Assembly (NCBI GenBank): GCA_903970565.1
Contig: CAJCJE010000280.1
Location: 1 to 7,485 of the forward strand
Length of the DNA stretch: 7,485 nt
Direction of reading: 5' to 3'
Origin: Candidatus Melainabacteria bacterium
Lineage (GTDB): Bacteria; Actinomycetota; Actinomycetes; Mycobacteriales; Pseudonocardiaceae
The notes under the pieces were generated by a model. It was not told the origin of the DNA and ran no database searches. It saw nothing but the letters and a program-made list of their open reading frames with translations. The first letter of the stretch is position 1, and every line of letters begins with the position of its first letter. The translations under genes were made by a program, and so were the position numbers. Shown in pieces: positions 1 to 6,113 of this stretch.

Positions 1-1
1 G

Positions 2-241
2 GAGACACCCGAGATCCCGGTCGTGGCCGACGAGCCGTTCCCGGAGCCCGACCGAGCCGGGGCGCACGCCGCCGCCGAACCCGAGGCGACGCTGATCCCT
101 CGTTCGGTGACCTGGTCGACCCCGACGGCGCAAGCCCCGGCTACCGCCACCGAGATCGCGGCGGCCGAAGCCGAGGACGAGGGCGAGTTGGCGGCGGATG
201 AGGACACCGAGTGGACCGAGCACGACGACCCCAGTTCGTGA
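2..241 (+). CDS. C-terminal tail of an unidentified acidic protein (partial, 5' end outside window)
   Basis: This frame is open from the left edge to a TGA at 239-241, giving 79 residues. A GTG at 23 could act as a start, but the frame is open upstream of it, so this is more likely the end of a longer gene. The piece is rich in Ala, Glu, Asp, Pro and Thr and ends in a strongly acidic run (EDEGELAADEDTEWTEHDD). It has no hydrophobic segment and no recognisable domain, and it looks like a disordered tail. Such tails occur on many actinobacterial cytoplasmic and membrane-linked proteins, so I give no function. No clear terminator hairpin follows the stop before the next gene. Confidence 0.55.
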   Translation, partial: ETPEIPVVADEPFPEPDRAGAHAAAEPEATLIPRSVTWSTPTAQAPATATEIAAAEAEDEGELAADEDTEWTEHDDPSS

Positions 242-301
242 CGATTCGCCGTCAATATCACCCTTATGGATTAACGCAGTGGAGTTGCCTACCTTCGTTG
301 C

Positions 302-319
302 TTGACTGGCTGTAGTCAA
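302..319. promoter_or_regulatory. Short inverted repeat upstream of the S53 peptidase gene
   Basis: TTGACT (302-307) and AGTCAA (314-319) are perfect 6-base arms around a 6-base spacer. The repeat lies just before the ATG at 321 and about 70 bases before the GTG at 390 that I prefer as the start. It could be an operator half-site pair or a small mRNA hairpin. I saw no convincing -35/-10 pair in 242-320, although this stretch is AT-richer than its surroundings. Arms this short can arise by chance. Confidence 0.25.
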
Positions 320-389
320 AATGGCACGCTCCCTCAGCAATTTCATTCTGCCCGGAAGTCGGGGCTCGGGCGTGATCCCAGGAGGGCCC

Positions 390-1724
390 GTGCACACATA
401 TCCGCGCCGCCGCGTCGTTGCGGCGTTATCCGGTCTCGTGGTGGCTGCTGCTTCCGTAACCGGACTCGCCGCCTCCACCGCGGTCGTGGCAACCGGCGTG
501 ATGACCCCCGCGATCGGGGCGCACCCCGATTACCGGATAGCCGGTCACCTCACCTCGAACCCGTCGGCGACCCCGTTCTCGTGTCAGACCACGACGCCCG
601 CGCAGTGCTACGGCCCGGCGCAGATCAGGGCGGCCTACGGCGTCGACAAGCTGGCCAGCCAGTTCCATCTCACCGGTGCGGGCACCACCATCGCGATCGT
701 GGACGCCTACCAGAGTCCGACGATCACCAGCGACCTCGCGTCGTTCGACACCCTGTTCGACCTGCCGGCACCGACGTTCCACATCATCGCGCCGGACGGT
801 CGGACCCCGTTCGATCCGACCAACGCCGACGAGGTCGACTGGGCCGGCGAGATCACGCTGGACGTCGAGTACGCGCACGCCATCGCGCCGGGAGCCACCA
901 TCGATCTGGTGCTGGCCAAGAGCGACGCGGACCCGGACATCTACTCGGCGCAGCAGTTCGCCATCTCGCACAACCTCGGCAACGTGCTCTCGCAGAGCTT
1001 CGGCGAGGCCGAGCAGTGCATGGACCCGACGATCCAGCAGAACACGCACACACTGTTCGAGCAGGCAGCCGCCGAGCGCATGACCGTCTTCGCCTCCGCC
1101 GGCGATGACGGTGCCGCGCAGCCGACCTGTGACGGCACGGGCTTCATGGAGGCGGTCGGCACCCCGGCGTCCGACCCGCTGGTGACCGGCGTCGGCGGCA
1201 CCATCCTGGACGCCGATGGCACCACCGGCGCCTACCACGGCGAGACCGTGTGGAACGAGCCGGACTTCAACGCCGCCGGCGGCGGTGGCTACAGCGTGCT
1301 CTACGGCGCGCCGAACTACCAGCGTTCGCTGCACCTGCCCGCGCGCGGGGTGCCGGACGTGTCCTACAACGCCGCGATCATCGGTGGCGTGCTCGCGGTC
1401 TGGAGCAGCTCCGGTCAGGGTGCTGGTCTGGTGTTCCAGTTCGGTGGCACCAGTGCCGGTTCCCCGCAGTGGTCTGGTCTGGTCGCGCTGGCCAACCAGT
1501 TCGGCCACCACCGGATCGGTGCGATCAACAACGAGCTGTACCTGTTGGGCCACGGCTTCATCGGCTCGCAGCTCTTCCACGACGTCACCACCGGGAACAA
1601 CACCTACTACGGTGTCTCCACCACGGTGCCCGGTTACTCGGCCACCCCCGGCTGGGACGCGGCCTCCGGTCTCGGCTCACCGAAGGCCAACAACCTGGTT
1701 CCGTTACTGGCGGCCAGTTTCTGA
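390..1724 (+). CDS. Secreted sedolisin-family (S53) serine-carboxyl peptidase without a pro-domain
   Basis: Probable extracellular endopeptidase of family S53, subtilisin-fold enzymes with a Ser-Glu-Asp triad that usually work at acid pH. Residues are numbered from the ATG at 321 (467 aa). Glu177 and Asp181 in GEITLD fit the catalytic Glu-x3-Asp pair. Asp262 in SAGDDG fits the oxyanion Asp. Ser378 in GGTSAGSP fits the nucleophile of the usual SGTSxxxP. Asp421 (HDV) and Asp446 (PGWD) fit the C-terminal calcium site. GTG 390 (residue 24) is preferred as start: GGAGGG lies just upstream at 381-386, though with a short 3-base gap, and the protein then begins with a normal signal peptide, PRRR followed by about 30 mainly hydrophobic residues. 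The ATG at 321 has no ribosome site and its first 23 codons have weak G/C bias. The catalytic domain begins by about residue 96, so the roughly 180-residue activation domain of classical sedolisins is missing. Four cysteines (88, 96, 233, 270) may form disulfides. Confidence 0.9.
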   Translation: MHTYPRRRVVAALSGLVVAAASVTGLAASTAVVATGVMTPAIGAHPDYRIAGHLTSNPSATPFSCQTTTPAQCYGPAQIRAAYGVDKLASQFHLTGAGTTIAIVDAYQSPTITSDLASFDTLFDLPAPTFHIIAPDGRTPFDPTNADEVDWAGEITLDVEYAHAIAPGATIDLVLAKSDADPDIYSAQQFAISHNLGNVLSQSFGEAEQCMDPTIQQNTHTLFEQAAAERMTVFASAGDDGAAQPTCDGTGFMEAVGTPASDPLVTGVGGTILDADGTTGAYHGETVWNEPDFNAAGGGGYSVLYGAPNYQRSLHLPARGVPDVSYNAAIIGGVLAVWSSSGQGAGLVFQFGGTSAGSPQWSGLVALANQFGHHRIGAINNELYLLGHGFIGSQLFHDVTTGNNTYYGVSTTVPGYSATPGWDAASGLGSPKANNLVPLLAASF

Positions 1725-1748
1725 GTTCGACCGATTGATCGTCGCCAT

Positions 1749-1792
1749 CCGAAACGGCGGCCGTGCCGCAACTGGCGCGGTCGCCGTTTCGG
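1749..1792. terminator. Long GC-rich hairpin between convergent genes (bidirectional terminator candidate)
   Basis: CCGAAACGGCG (1749-1759) pairs perfectly with CGCCGTTTCGG (1782-1792). The enclosed bases form a second stem, 1761-1767 with 1774-1780 and one G-U pair, leaving a 6-base loop. The hairpin sits 24 bases after the peptidase stop and 20 bases beyond the stop of the - strand gene. No T-run follows on either strand, so it resembles the U-less terminators common in actinobacteria. Confidence 0.8.
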
Positions 1793-1812
1793 CTTCCGTC
1801 CTCGTCCAGGAG

Positions 1813-3528
1813 TTATCCGGCCGCGCCGACGTGGCGGCCCCGCGTCGAAACCGGGTTCCCTCGGCGCAGCACGTCGATGTGCGTGGTGCCCGGCCGGCCG
1901 ACCACCCAACTCGACCCGCTGATCGACTTGGCCTGGTGCTTGAGCGGCGCCAGCAACTGGGACACCTCGTGATATCCGCTGACCGAACCGGAAACGCAGA
2001 CCAGCATCGCCAGCGACACGGTGACCGCCTCGCCCTCCGCCGTCCACCTGCCGTCCATCAGCCGAGTACCCAGCCGCATCACGTCGTCGAGGCCGGCCAC
2101 GAACAGGAAGTCGTCGCCACCGACGTGGCCGACGCGCACCGACGGCGTCTGTTTGCCGATGTCGGCCAGGCAGGCGCCGATCTGGCGGATCAGATCGTCG
2201 CCGACGGCGAAGCCGAACTCGTCGTTGACCGCCTTGAACGAGTCGATGTCCAGCCAGCCGACCGCGAACACCTCACCGGAGGTGATCCGGCGGCCCACGT
2301 CGCGGGCGATCGACTCGCTGCCCGGCAGCCGGGTCAGCGGGTTGAGCGCGGCGGCCTGCTCGATCTTGCTGTCGGTGACCGCGCGGACCAGGTCGGCGAC
2401 CCGGACCACACCGAGGCAGCGGTGCGCGGCATCCAGAACGACGACGTCGTCGTTGGTACGAACCAGATCCGAGCCGCCGAGTACCTCCAGCACGTCGAAG
2501 ACGGAGGCGCCGATCGGGATCACCCTGGGCTGGTCACCGAGGCGACTGGCGCTGCGGTTGGCATGCAGCGCGTGCCCGTAGGGACCGGTCACCGCCAACA
2601 GGAACCGGTTGCGGTCGATGGTCGACATCGGCCGCTCGGCATCGTCGAGCAGGACCACGCTGTTGACCAGGGGAGCGGCGGCCAGCGCGGCGCGGACCTC
2701 CTCGGCGGTGGCCGACAGCGGCAGCGTGGTCGCCGGATGCATCAGCTCGGTGACGCTCGGGCCAACCCGGCGTTCGGCCGGGGTGGCCGGCTCGGGCGGC
2801 AGCGTCTCCGAGGACGGCGGCGGGGTGATCGTGGCGCGCACCGCGGGCCTGCGCCTGGCCGGATGCAGCGCCTCGCCCTGCGCGGTACCGACCCCGAGCG
2901 CGTGCAGCGCGGCCAGTTGTTCGGTGGAGCGCACCCCGTCGGCGATCAGCTGGGTGTTGGTGCGCACGCACAGCTGCCCGATCGCCTCGATCGTGGCCTT
3001 GTCACGCGGATTGGTCAGTACGTCGGAGATGATCGCCCGGTCCAGTTTGACGATCTCGATGTCCGGCGACGTCAACAGGGTCAGCGGCAGGTCGCTGTCG
3101 CCGACACCGTCCAGGGCCACCCGGAAACCGACCTCGCGCAACAGGTCGATACCGCGCAGCAGGGCTTTGCGGCGCACCGACGCGAACGGCGGATTGAGTT
3201 CGATGACCACATCGGCGGGACGGCGGCCGGTCGCCCGCAGCATCTCGATGACCGGCCCCAGCGCGACATGCGCCCGTGCCGCCGAGATCGCGAGCAGGTT
3301 GACGTGCAGTGGCAGCATCAGCTGGTGTTCGGCGGCGCACTCCAGCGCCAGCACCACCAGGCCGTAGTCGGTCGGGGTGAGCTGCCCGGTATCGGCCGCG
3401 GTGCGCAGCAGTTCGCGCGCGCCACCGTGCGGTGGTCGGGCCAACGCCTCCACCGCAACCACACCGCCGGTGCGCAGGTTGAACATCGGGGCAAAGGCGA
3501 TGTGCACGTCATCCAACAACGCGGGCAC
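1813..3528 (-). CDS. EAL - CBS pair - GGDEF cyclic-di-GMP protein with a degenerate EAL site
   Basis: A 571-residue cytoplasmic protein with no signal peptide or membrane segment. Residues 8-222 form an EAL (c-di-GMP phosphodiesterase) domain: E27-A-L, N77, E110, K161 and Q217-G218 remain, but the usual DDFG reads DGVG (140-143) and AEGVET reads ADGVRS (196-201). Loss of the second Asp and of Glu makes phosphodiesterase activity doubtful. After a Pro-rich linker (about 236-256), residues 258-385 fit two CBS repeats, which typically bind adenine nucleotides. Residues 395-550 are a GGDEF domain opening with NPLTRLPG. It keeps the metal/substrate segment LDIDSFKAVND (426-436), but the signature is GGDDF (470-474) and no RxxD inhibitory site lies before it. 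It may make c-di-GMP weakly or only sense it. The GTG start is the furthest in-frame one found. A G-rich run precedes it closely. The stop is TAA. The gene faces the peptidase gene tail to tail. Confidence 0.92.
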   Translation of the reverse strand: MPALLDDVHIAFAPMFNLRTGGVVAVEALARPPHGGARELLRTAADTGQLTPTDYGLVVLALECAAEHQLMLPLHVNLLAISAARAHVALGPVIEMLRATGRRPADVVIELNPPFASVRRKALLRGIDLLREVGFRVALDGVGDSDLPLTLLTSPDIEIVKLDRAIISDVLTNPRDKATIEAIGQLCVRTNTQLIADGVRSTEQLAALHALGVGTAQGEALHPARRRPAVRATITPPPSSETLPPEPATPAERRVGPSVTELMHPATTLPLSATAEEVRAALAAAPLVNSVVLLDDAERPMSTIDRNRFLLAVTGPYGHALHANRSASRLGDQPRVIPIGASVFDVLEVLGGSDLVRTNDDVVVLDAAHRCLGVVRVADLVRAVTDSKIEQAAALNPLTRLPGSESIARDVGRRITSGEVFAVGWLDIDSFKAVNDEFGFAVGDDLIRQIGACLADIGKQTPSVRVGHVGGDDFLFVAGLDDVMRLGTRLMDGRWTAEGEAVTVSLAMLVCVSGSVSGYHEVSQLLAPLKHQAKSISGSSWVVGRPGTTHIDVLRRGNPVSTRGRHVGAAG

Positions 3529-3568
3529 CCCCCCATCGTGCCTGGCGTCGCGCGGTAGCGAAACAGGG

Positions 3569-3590
3569 GTTCACCTGGTGTTCACAGACT
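3569..3590 (+). promoter_or_regulatory. PHO-box-like tandem 11-base direct repeat
   Basis: GTTCACCTGGT (3569-3579) is followed without a gap by GTTCACAGACT (3580-3590), and a third related ATTCACC begins at 3600. Two GTTCAC units at an 11-base period are the known pattern of PhoP PHO boxes in Streptomyces. Mycobacterial PhoP sites are TCACAGC heptamers spaced by 4 bases, and here TCAC units also recur every 11 bases. The repeats lie 41-62 bases upstream of the c-di-GMP gene start, reading on the opposite strand to that gene. This suggests control by a PhoP- or RegX3-type response regulator. The assignment is from the motif only. Confidence 0.45.
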
Positions 3591-3625
3591 GCCGCCAAGA
3601 TTCACCGGAATGGCATCTCACTCAC

Positions 3626-3644
3626 TCCACCGTACCAAGGTGGA
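3626..3644. repeat. Inverted repeat TCCACC-N7-GGTGGA
   Basis: TCCACC (3626-3631) and GGTGGA (3639-3644) are perfect 6-base arms around 7 bases. The same arm sequence recurs in the longer repeat at 3710-3731. Two occurrences in one intergenic region suggest a shared binding protein, though this is not proven. Confidence 0.35.
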
Positions 3645-3655
3645 CTCGGGGAAAT

Positions 3656-3672
3656 GTTGACTCAACGTCAAC
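3656..3672. repeat. Inverted repeat GTTGAC-N5-GTCAAC
   Basis: GTTGAC (3656-3661) and GTCAAC (3667-3672) are perfect 6-base arms around TCAAC. A 17-base site of this form fits a dimeric repressor operator. The arm also contains a TTGAC that could serve as a -35 element, but I found no matching -10 at the usual distance on either strand. Confidence 0.35.
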
Positions 3673-3709
3673 AAGCCGTCGTGGTGCCGGGATGGCGGGC
3701 CGCGTCGGG

Positions 3710-3731
3710 CTGTCCACCCAACGGTGGACAG
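3710..3731. repeat. Perfect 9-base-arm inverted repeat CTGTCCACC-N4-GGTGGACAG
   Basis: The arms at 3710-3718 and 3723-3731 are perfect complements around CAAC. The structure is strong enough to be a stem-loop in RNA. No T-run follows, and no gene ends just before it, so an operator is more likely than a terminator. It shares the core TCCACC/GGTGGA with the repeat at 3626-3644. Confidence 0.45.
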
Positions 3732-4012
3732 TCGCCTTCCACCGGTCGACGGTCACCATCCCGCCGGCACGGAGGCGAGGATGAGTGGGTGAGCACGATC
3801 CAGCCGCGCGGCCCACGCCGGAGCTACGGCGCGGTGGTCGCGGTGGAGGGCGTCGAACTCGCCACGAACCTGGCCAGCAGGCCGACCTGAGCGTGCTGGA
3901 GGCCGCAGAGCAATGGGAACACTGCACGCCCGCGTTGGCGGTTCTCGGGTAGAGCCTGACAGGCTTGGTCCCGTGCCCGCCGACCCTCCGCCGGACCGCC
4001 CGGCGCAACAGC

Positions 4013-4050
4013 CGACCGGCCCGGCCCGGTCGACCGGGCCGGGCCGGTCG
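4013..4050. repeat. 38-base perfect palindrome
   Basis: The 19 bases 4013-4031 are the exact reverse complement of 4032-4050, with no spacer and with GGTCGACC at the centre (4028-4035). Symmetry breaks at 4012/4051. Apart from the T/A pairs of the centre and at 4015/4048 it is all G and C. It overlaps the tandem repeat at 4027-4062 and lies just upstream of the ATG at 4066. In RNA it would fold into a very stable stem, and in DNA it could extrude as a cruciform. Confidence 0.85.
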
Positions 4051-4062
4051 ACCGGGCCGGGC
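4027..4062 (+). repeat. Two exact tandem copies of an 18-base unit
   Basis: CGGTCGACCGGGCCGGGC occurs at 4027-4044 and again at 4045-4062, with a degenerate third copy just before it (4009-4026). In the kinase-remnant frame the copies are in phase and encode repeated STGPGR/STGPGV. The tandem copies end 3 bases before the ATG at 4066. The unit is itself rich in inverted sequence, which produces the 38-base palindrome. Slippage during replication is the likely origin. Confidence 0.85.
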
Positions 4063-4658
4063 GTCATGCCCAAGGACGTCGACGACGGGTACTTCTCACT
4101 GACCAAATGGGACGCCTACTTCGCCATCATCGGGGCGATGGGCGTGGTACTCGCCTGGACGACCGGCGTGCCGACCCGGACCGATCGGATCGTGGCCACC
4201 GGGCTGATCTTCGTACTCGTCGCCTGGTGGCTGGGTTATGGCAGGCGCGGGTATGCCCGGTTTGAGCGGAGCACCCGGCACGGCATCGGCTACCTCGCCG
4301 GTGCGTTGGTCGTGCTGATCCCGCTGGTGTACCTTGCCCCGTTCTGTTCCTGGATGCTGTTCAGCCTCAGCCCGCAGATCTTCCTGGTGATCGAGGAGAA
4401 CGTGCTCGCCGGCATCGTCGCCTCGGTGTTCAACCTGGTCCCGGCCGTGGTCATCCTGGCGACGCAGGGCACGAACAGCGATTTCTGCGAAGAACTCGCG
4501 GTCGGCCTCGGGGTCACGGGCATCTCCGTCCTGATCGACTCGGTGACCGAGCGGATCTCCCGGCAGAGCGCGGAGCGGGCGGTGCTGATCGGGCGGCTGG
4601 AGGCCATTCAGGAACAGGTCGCCGAGCTGTCCCGGCAGGCCGGGATACTCACCGAACA

Positions 4659-4687
4659 GGTCCGGCCGCGCATCGGCGGGCCGGACC
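4659..4687 (-). terminator. Hairpin downstream of the desaturase gene, overlapping the kinase break point
   Basis: GGTCCGGCC (4659-4667) pairs perfectly with GGCCGGACC (4679-4687) around an 11-base loop. It begins 17 bases beyond the stop of the - strand desaturase gene, the usual place for its terminator. No T-run is present. On the + strand it starts exactly where similarity to histidine kinases ends, so it marks the edge of the kinase remnant. Confidence 0.6.
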
Positions 4688-4704
4688 GTCCTTCAGGCGA
4701 CCGC

Positions 4705-5673
4705 TCAGACGCTGAGGCGGTCCAGGCGCCGCTGGGTTGGCCAGCGGACGTTGGTCGCCCAGCCGAACTTCTCGAACAGCCAGATCAGCCGGGCGGAAAT
4801 GTCGATCTGACCGCGCTGCACACCGTGCCGGGCACAGGTCGGGTCGGCGTGGTGCAGGTTGTGCCAGGACTCACCGAAGGACAGGATCGCCAGCGGCCAG
4901 AAGTTCGCCGAGCGGTCCCGCGCGGCGAACGGGCGCTCGCCGAACATGTGGCAGATGGAGTTGATCGACCAGGTCACGTGGTGCAGCACGGCGATCCGGA
5001 CCAGGCCGCCCCAGAACAGACCGGTCAGCGCGCCCCACCAGGACAGCGTGGCGACGCCGTCGATCAGTGCCGGCACGGCGAGACTAGCCAGTGCCCACCA
5101 GATGAACTGGCCGTCGACCCGCTGGATGTCGCGGTCGGCGACCAGGTCCGGGGCGAAGCGCTCACGGTTGGTCAGGTTGCGGTCGAACAGCCAGCCCAGG
5201 TGGGCGTGCCAGAAGCCCTTGGCCAGCGCGGCCGGCGAACTGCCGAAGCGCCACGGCGAGTGCGGGTCGCCGTCACGGTCGGAGAAGGCGTGGTGGCGAC
5301 GGTGGTCGGCGACCCATCCGGTGGTCGTGCCCTGGAAGGCCAGGTTGCCCGCGACGGCCAGGGCCACCCGCAGGGGCCGGTTCGCCTTGAACGAGCTGTG
5401 GGTGAAGTGCCGGTGGAAACCGACGGTCACGCCGAGTCCGGTGATCAGGTACATGCCGATGGCCACACCGGCATCCACCCAGTTAAGCCCCCAACCCCAG
5501 GCAAACGGGATCGCCGCGATCAGCGCGCTCAGCGGAATGATCACGAAGGCGATCACCAGAAGCTGTTCCACGCCGCTGCGTCGGCCCGTCATCATCGGCT
5601 TGGGGGAACCGCTGACCTCGTCGGCTTCCGTTTCTCCTTCTCGGACAGCCAACGGGGAGGCGATTGGGGGCAT
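4705..5673 (-). CDS. Membrane-bound acyl-CoA (delta-9 type) fatty acid desaturase
   Basis: A 322-residue di-iron membrane desaturase that would introduce a cis double bond, probably at carbon 9, into saturated acyl-CoA, using oxygen and an electron donor. Three histidine boxes are intact: HRHFTH (87-92), HRRHH (124-128, in ADHRRHHAFSDRDGDPHSPW) and HNLHH (271-275). The segment TWSINSICH (about 234-242) supplies the extra NS-x-x-H metal ligand typical of acyl-CoA desaturases. Hydrophobic stretches at about 37-58, 65-85 and 190-230 fit the usual paired membrane hairpins. Length is normal for short bacterial members with no fused reductase or cytochrome domain, so electrons must come from a separate partner not seen here. 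ATG 5673 is chosen because GAGGA (5682-5686) lies 8 bases upstream. GTG 5688 would add five residues (MRTCS) and has no better signal. The gene appears monocistronic. Exact acyl substrate and position are not readable from sequence. Confidence 0.95.
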   Translation of the reverse strand: MPPIASPLAVREGETEADEVSGSPKPMMTGRRSGVEQLLVIAFVIIPLSALIAAIPFAWGWGLNWVDAGVAIGMYLITGLGVTVGFHRHFTHSSFKANRPLRVALAVAGNLAFQGTTTGWVADHRRHHAFSDRDGDPHSPWRFGSSPAALAKGFWHAHLGWLFDRNLTNRERFAPDLVADRDIQRVDGQFIWWALASLAVPALIDGVATLSWWGALTGLFWGGLVRIAVLHHVTWSINSICHMFGERPFAARDRSANFWPLAILSFGESWHNLHHADPTCARHGVQRGQIDISARLIWLFEKFGWATNVRWPTQRRLDRLSV

Positions 5674-5681
5674 AGAGCACG

Positions 5682-5686
5682 TCCTC
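5682..5686 (-). promoter_or_regulatory. Ribosome binding site of the desaturase gene
   Basis: GAGGA on the - strand lies 8 bases before the ATG at 5673 and overlaps the alternative GTG at 5688, which favours the ATG. Confidence 0.6.
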
Positions 5687-5771
5687 ACGTGTCGGGGCGA
5701 CTCGCTCGGGCGGGCAGCCAGAGCGTTCGGGGGGAGGAGAATCGACCTCGTCGTCGCCGACGCAAGGTTAC

Positions 5772-5788
5772 ACCTACAAGTTGTAGGT
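5772..5788. promoter_or_regulatory. 17-base palindromic operator candidate upstream of the desaturase gene
   Basis: ACCTACAA (5772-5779) and TTGTAGGT (5781-5788) are perfect 8-base arms around one G. The form, an odd-length palindrome with 8-base arms, is usual for TetR-family regulators, which often control fatty-acid genes in actinobacteria. On the - strand it lies about 100 bases before the desaturase ATG, a likely promoter position. No regulator gene is next to it, so the protein that binds is unknown. Confidence 0.6.
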
Positions 5789-5849
5789 ACATACTGAGGT
5801 CAGTGATTCGCCGGGCTATCGGGCGGGCCGACCGAAGAAGTCTCTGGTC

Positions 5850-5876
5850 GAATGGGTCAACCATATACGCCCATTC
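5850..5876. repeat. Inverted repeat GAATGGG-N13-CCCATTC
   Basis: The arms at 5850-5856 and 5870-5876 pair perfectly over 7 bases, with one further possible G-U pair. The loop is AT-rich. Its right arm adjoins the CTGAGA direct repeat. It lies far from either gene start, so its role, if any, is unclear. Confidence 0.35.
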
Positions 5877-6072
5877 TGAGATTACCCTGAGACTCCCCCG
5901 TGATCCGCACCGGGTCGATCCGATGGCGATTTTTCGTGGTCGGCCGCGTGCGCGGGGAGTATCCGCCCGGTAGGCGATTTCCCTTGGCTGACCAGAAGGT
6001 GTTCGTAGCCGGGTCGGCGAGTGGTTGGCTTTGACAACTAAATTGTTGGTCGTCCAGTGGTCGAATTGGGCA

Positions 6073-6102
6073 CGTCAATGAGTGGTACTCGCACTATTGA
6101 CG
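6073..6102. repeat. Bulged hairpin with 7 + 4 base-pair stem
   Basis: CGTCAAT (6073-6079) pairs perfectly with ATTGACG (6096-6102). Inside it AGTG (6081-6084) pairs with CACT (6092-6095), leaving G6080 bulged and a 7-base loop. It ends 11 bases before the ATG of the possible small ORF and 165 bases before the dNTPase start. It could be an operator or an RNA stem in a leader. No T-run follows, so a terminator is less likely. Confidence 0.5.
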
Positions 6103-6113
6103 GAACCGATTTG

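Larger units (their letters stand above)
3529..3912. other. Intergenic control region with direct and inverted repeats
   Basis: About 385 bases lie between the start of the - strand c-di-GMP gene and the first start candidate of the + strand kinase remnant. The stretch holds three TTCAC direct repeats (3570-3605) and three inverted repeats (3626-3644, 3656-3672, 3710-3731). Further right there are only short ORFs with no recognisable product. One runs from GTG 3785 to a TAG at 3950-3952 (55 codons) behind GGAGG at 3771-3775, but its sequence is Arg/Gly-rich and unconvincing. No tRNA or rRNA is evident. Confidence 0.6.
3913..4690 (+). pseudogene. Truncated sensor histidine kinase (membrane sensor domain only)
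   Basis: The frame encodes the N-terminal input half of an actinobacterial sensor histidine kinase. Counting from ATG 3913, residues 1-51 are Pro/Gly/Arg-rich and low in complexity. Residues 65-210 hold about five or six hydrophobic membrane segments. Residues 211-249 form the helical linker (ERISRQSAERAVLIGRLEAI and on to ILTEQ) that in intact family members runs straight into the H-box (ERxRLAREIHDT). Here the H-box, dimerisation domain and ATPase domain are missing. After residue 249 the frame reads into a hairpin and then antisense through the whole desaturase gene without a stop until 5973, which I read as chance in GC-rich DNA. Start candidates are ATG 3913 (GGAGG at 3898-3902, 10-base gap), GTG 3973 and ATG 4066 (MPKDVDDGYF). 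The product cannot phosphorylate itself and is probably non-functional. Confidence 0.7.

Noticed and set aside
426..1580. 384-codon open frame on the - strand opposite the peptidase
   Set aside because: It lies wholly opposite a gene with clear S53 motifs and has no recognisable domain of its own.
1216..3558. 780-codon open frame on the + strand
   Set aside because: It runs out of frame through the peptidase gene and then antisense to the c-di-GMP gene. Its product is Arg/Pro/Gln-rich with no domain, as expected of a shadow frame in GC-rich DNA.
3785..3952. 55-codon ORF behind a GGAGG site in the intergenic region
   Set aside because: The ribosome site is good, but the product is Arg/Gly-rich, resembles nothing known to me, and overlaps the kinase start. 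It is too weak to call a gene.
5876..5892. CTGAGA direct repeat spaced by 11 bases
   Set aside because: Only six bases match, and it is far from any gene start. It could be chance.
4691..5973. Continuation of the kinase frame across the desaturase gene
   Set aside because: It is antisense to a well-conserved desaturase and has no kinase motifs, so it is a chance lack of stops and not a 686-residue protein.
6031..6059. Promoter with consensus -35 TTGACA
   Set aside because: The -35 is exact, but no TATAAT-like element lies 16-19 bases downstream (the bases there are CCAGTG), so I do not call a promoter.
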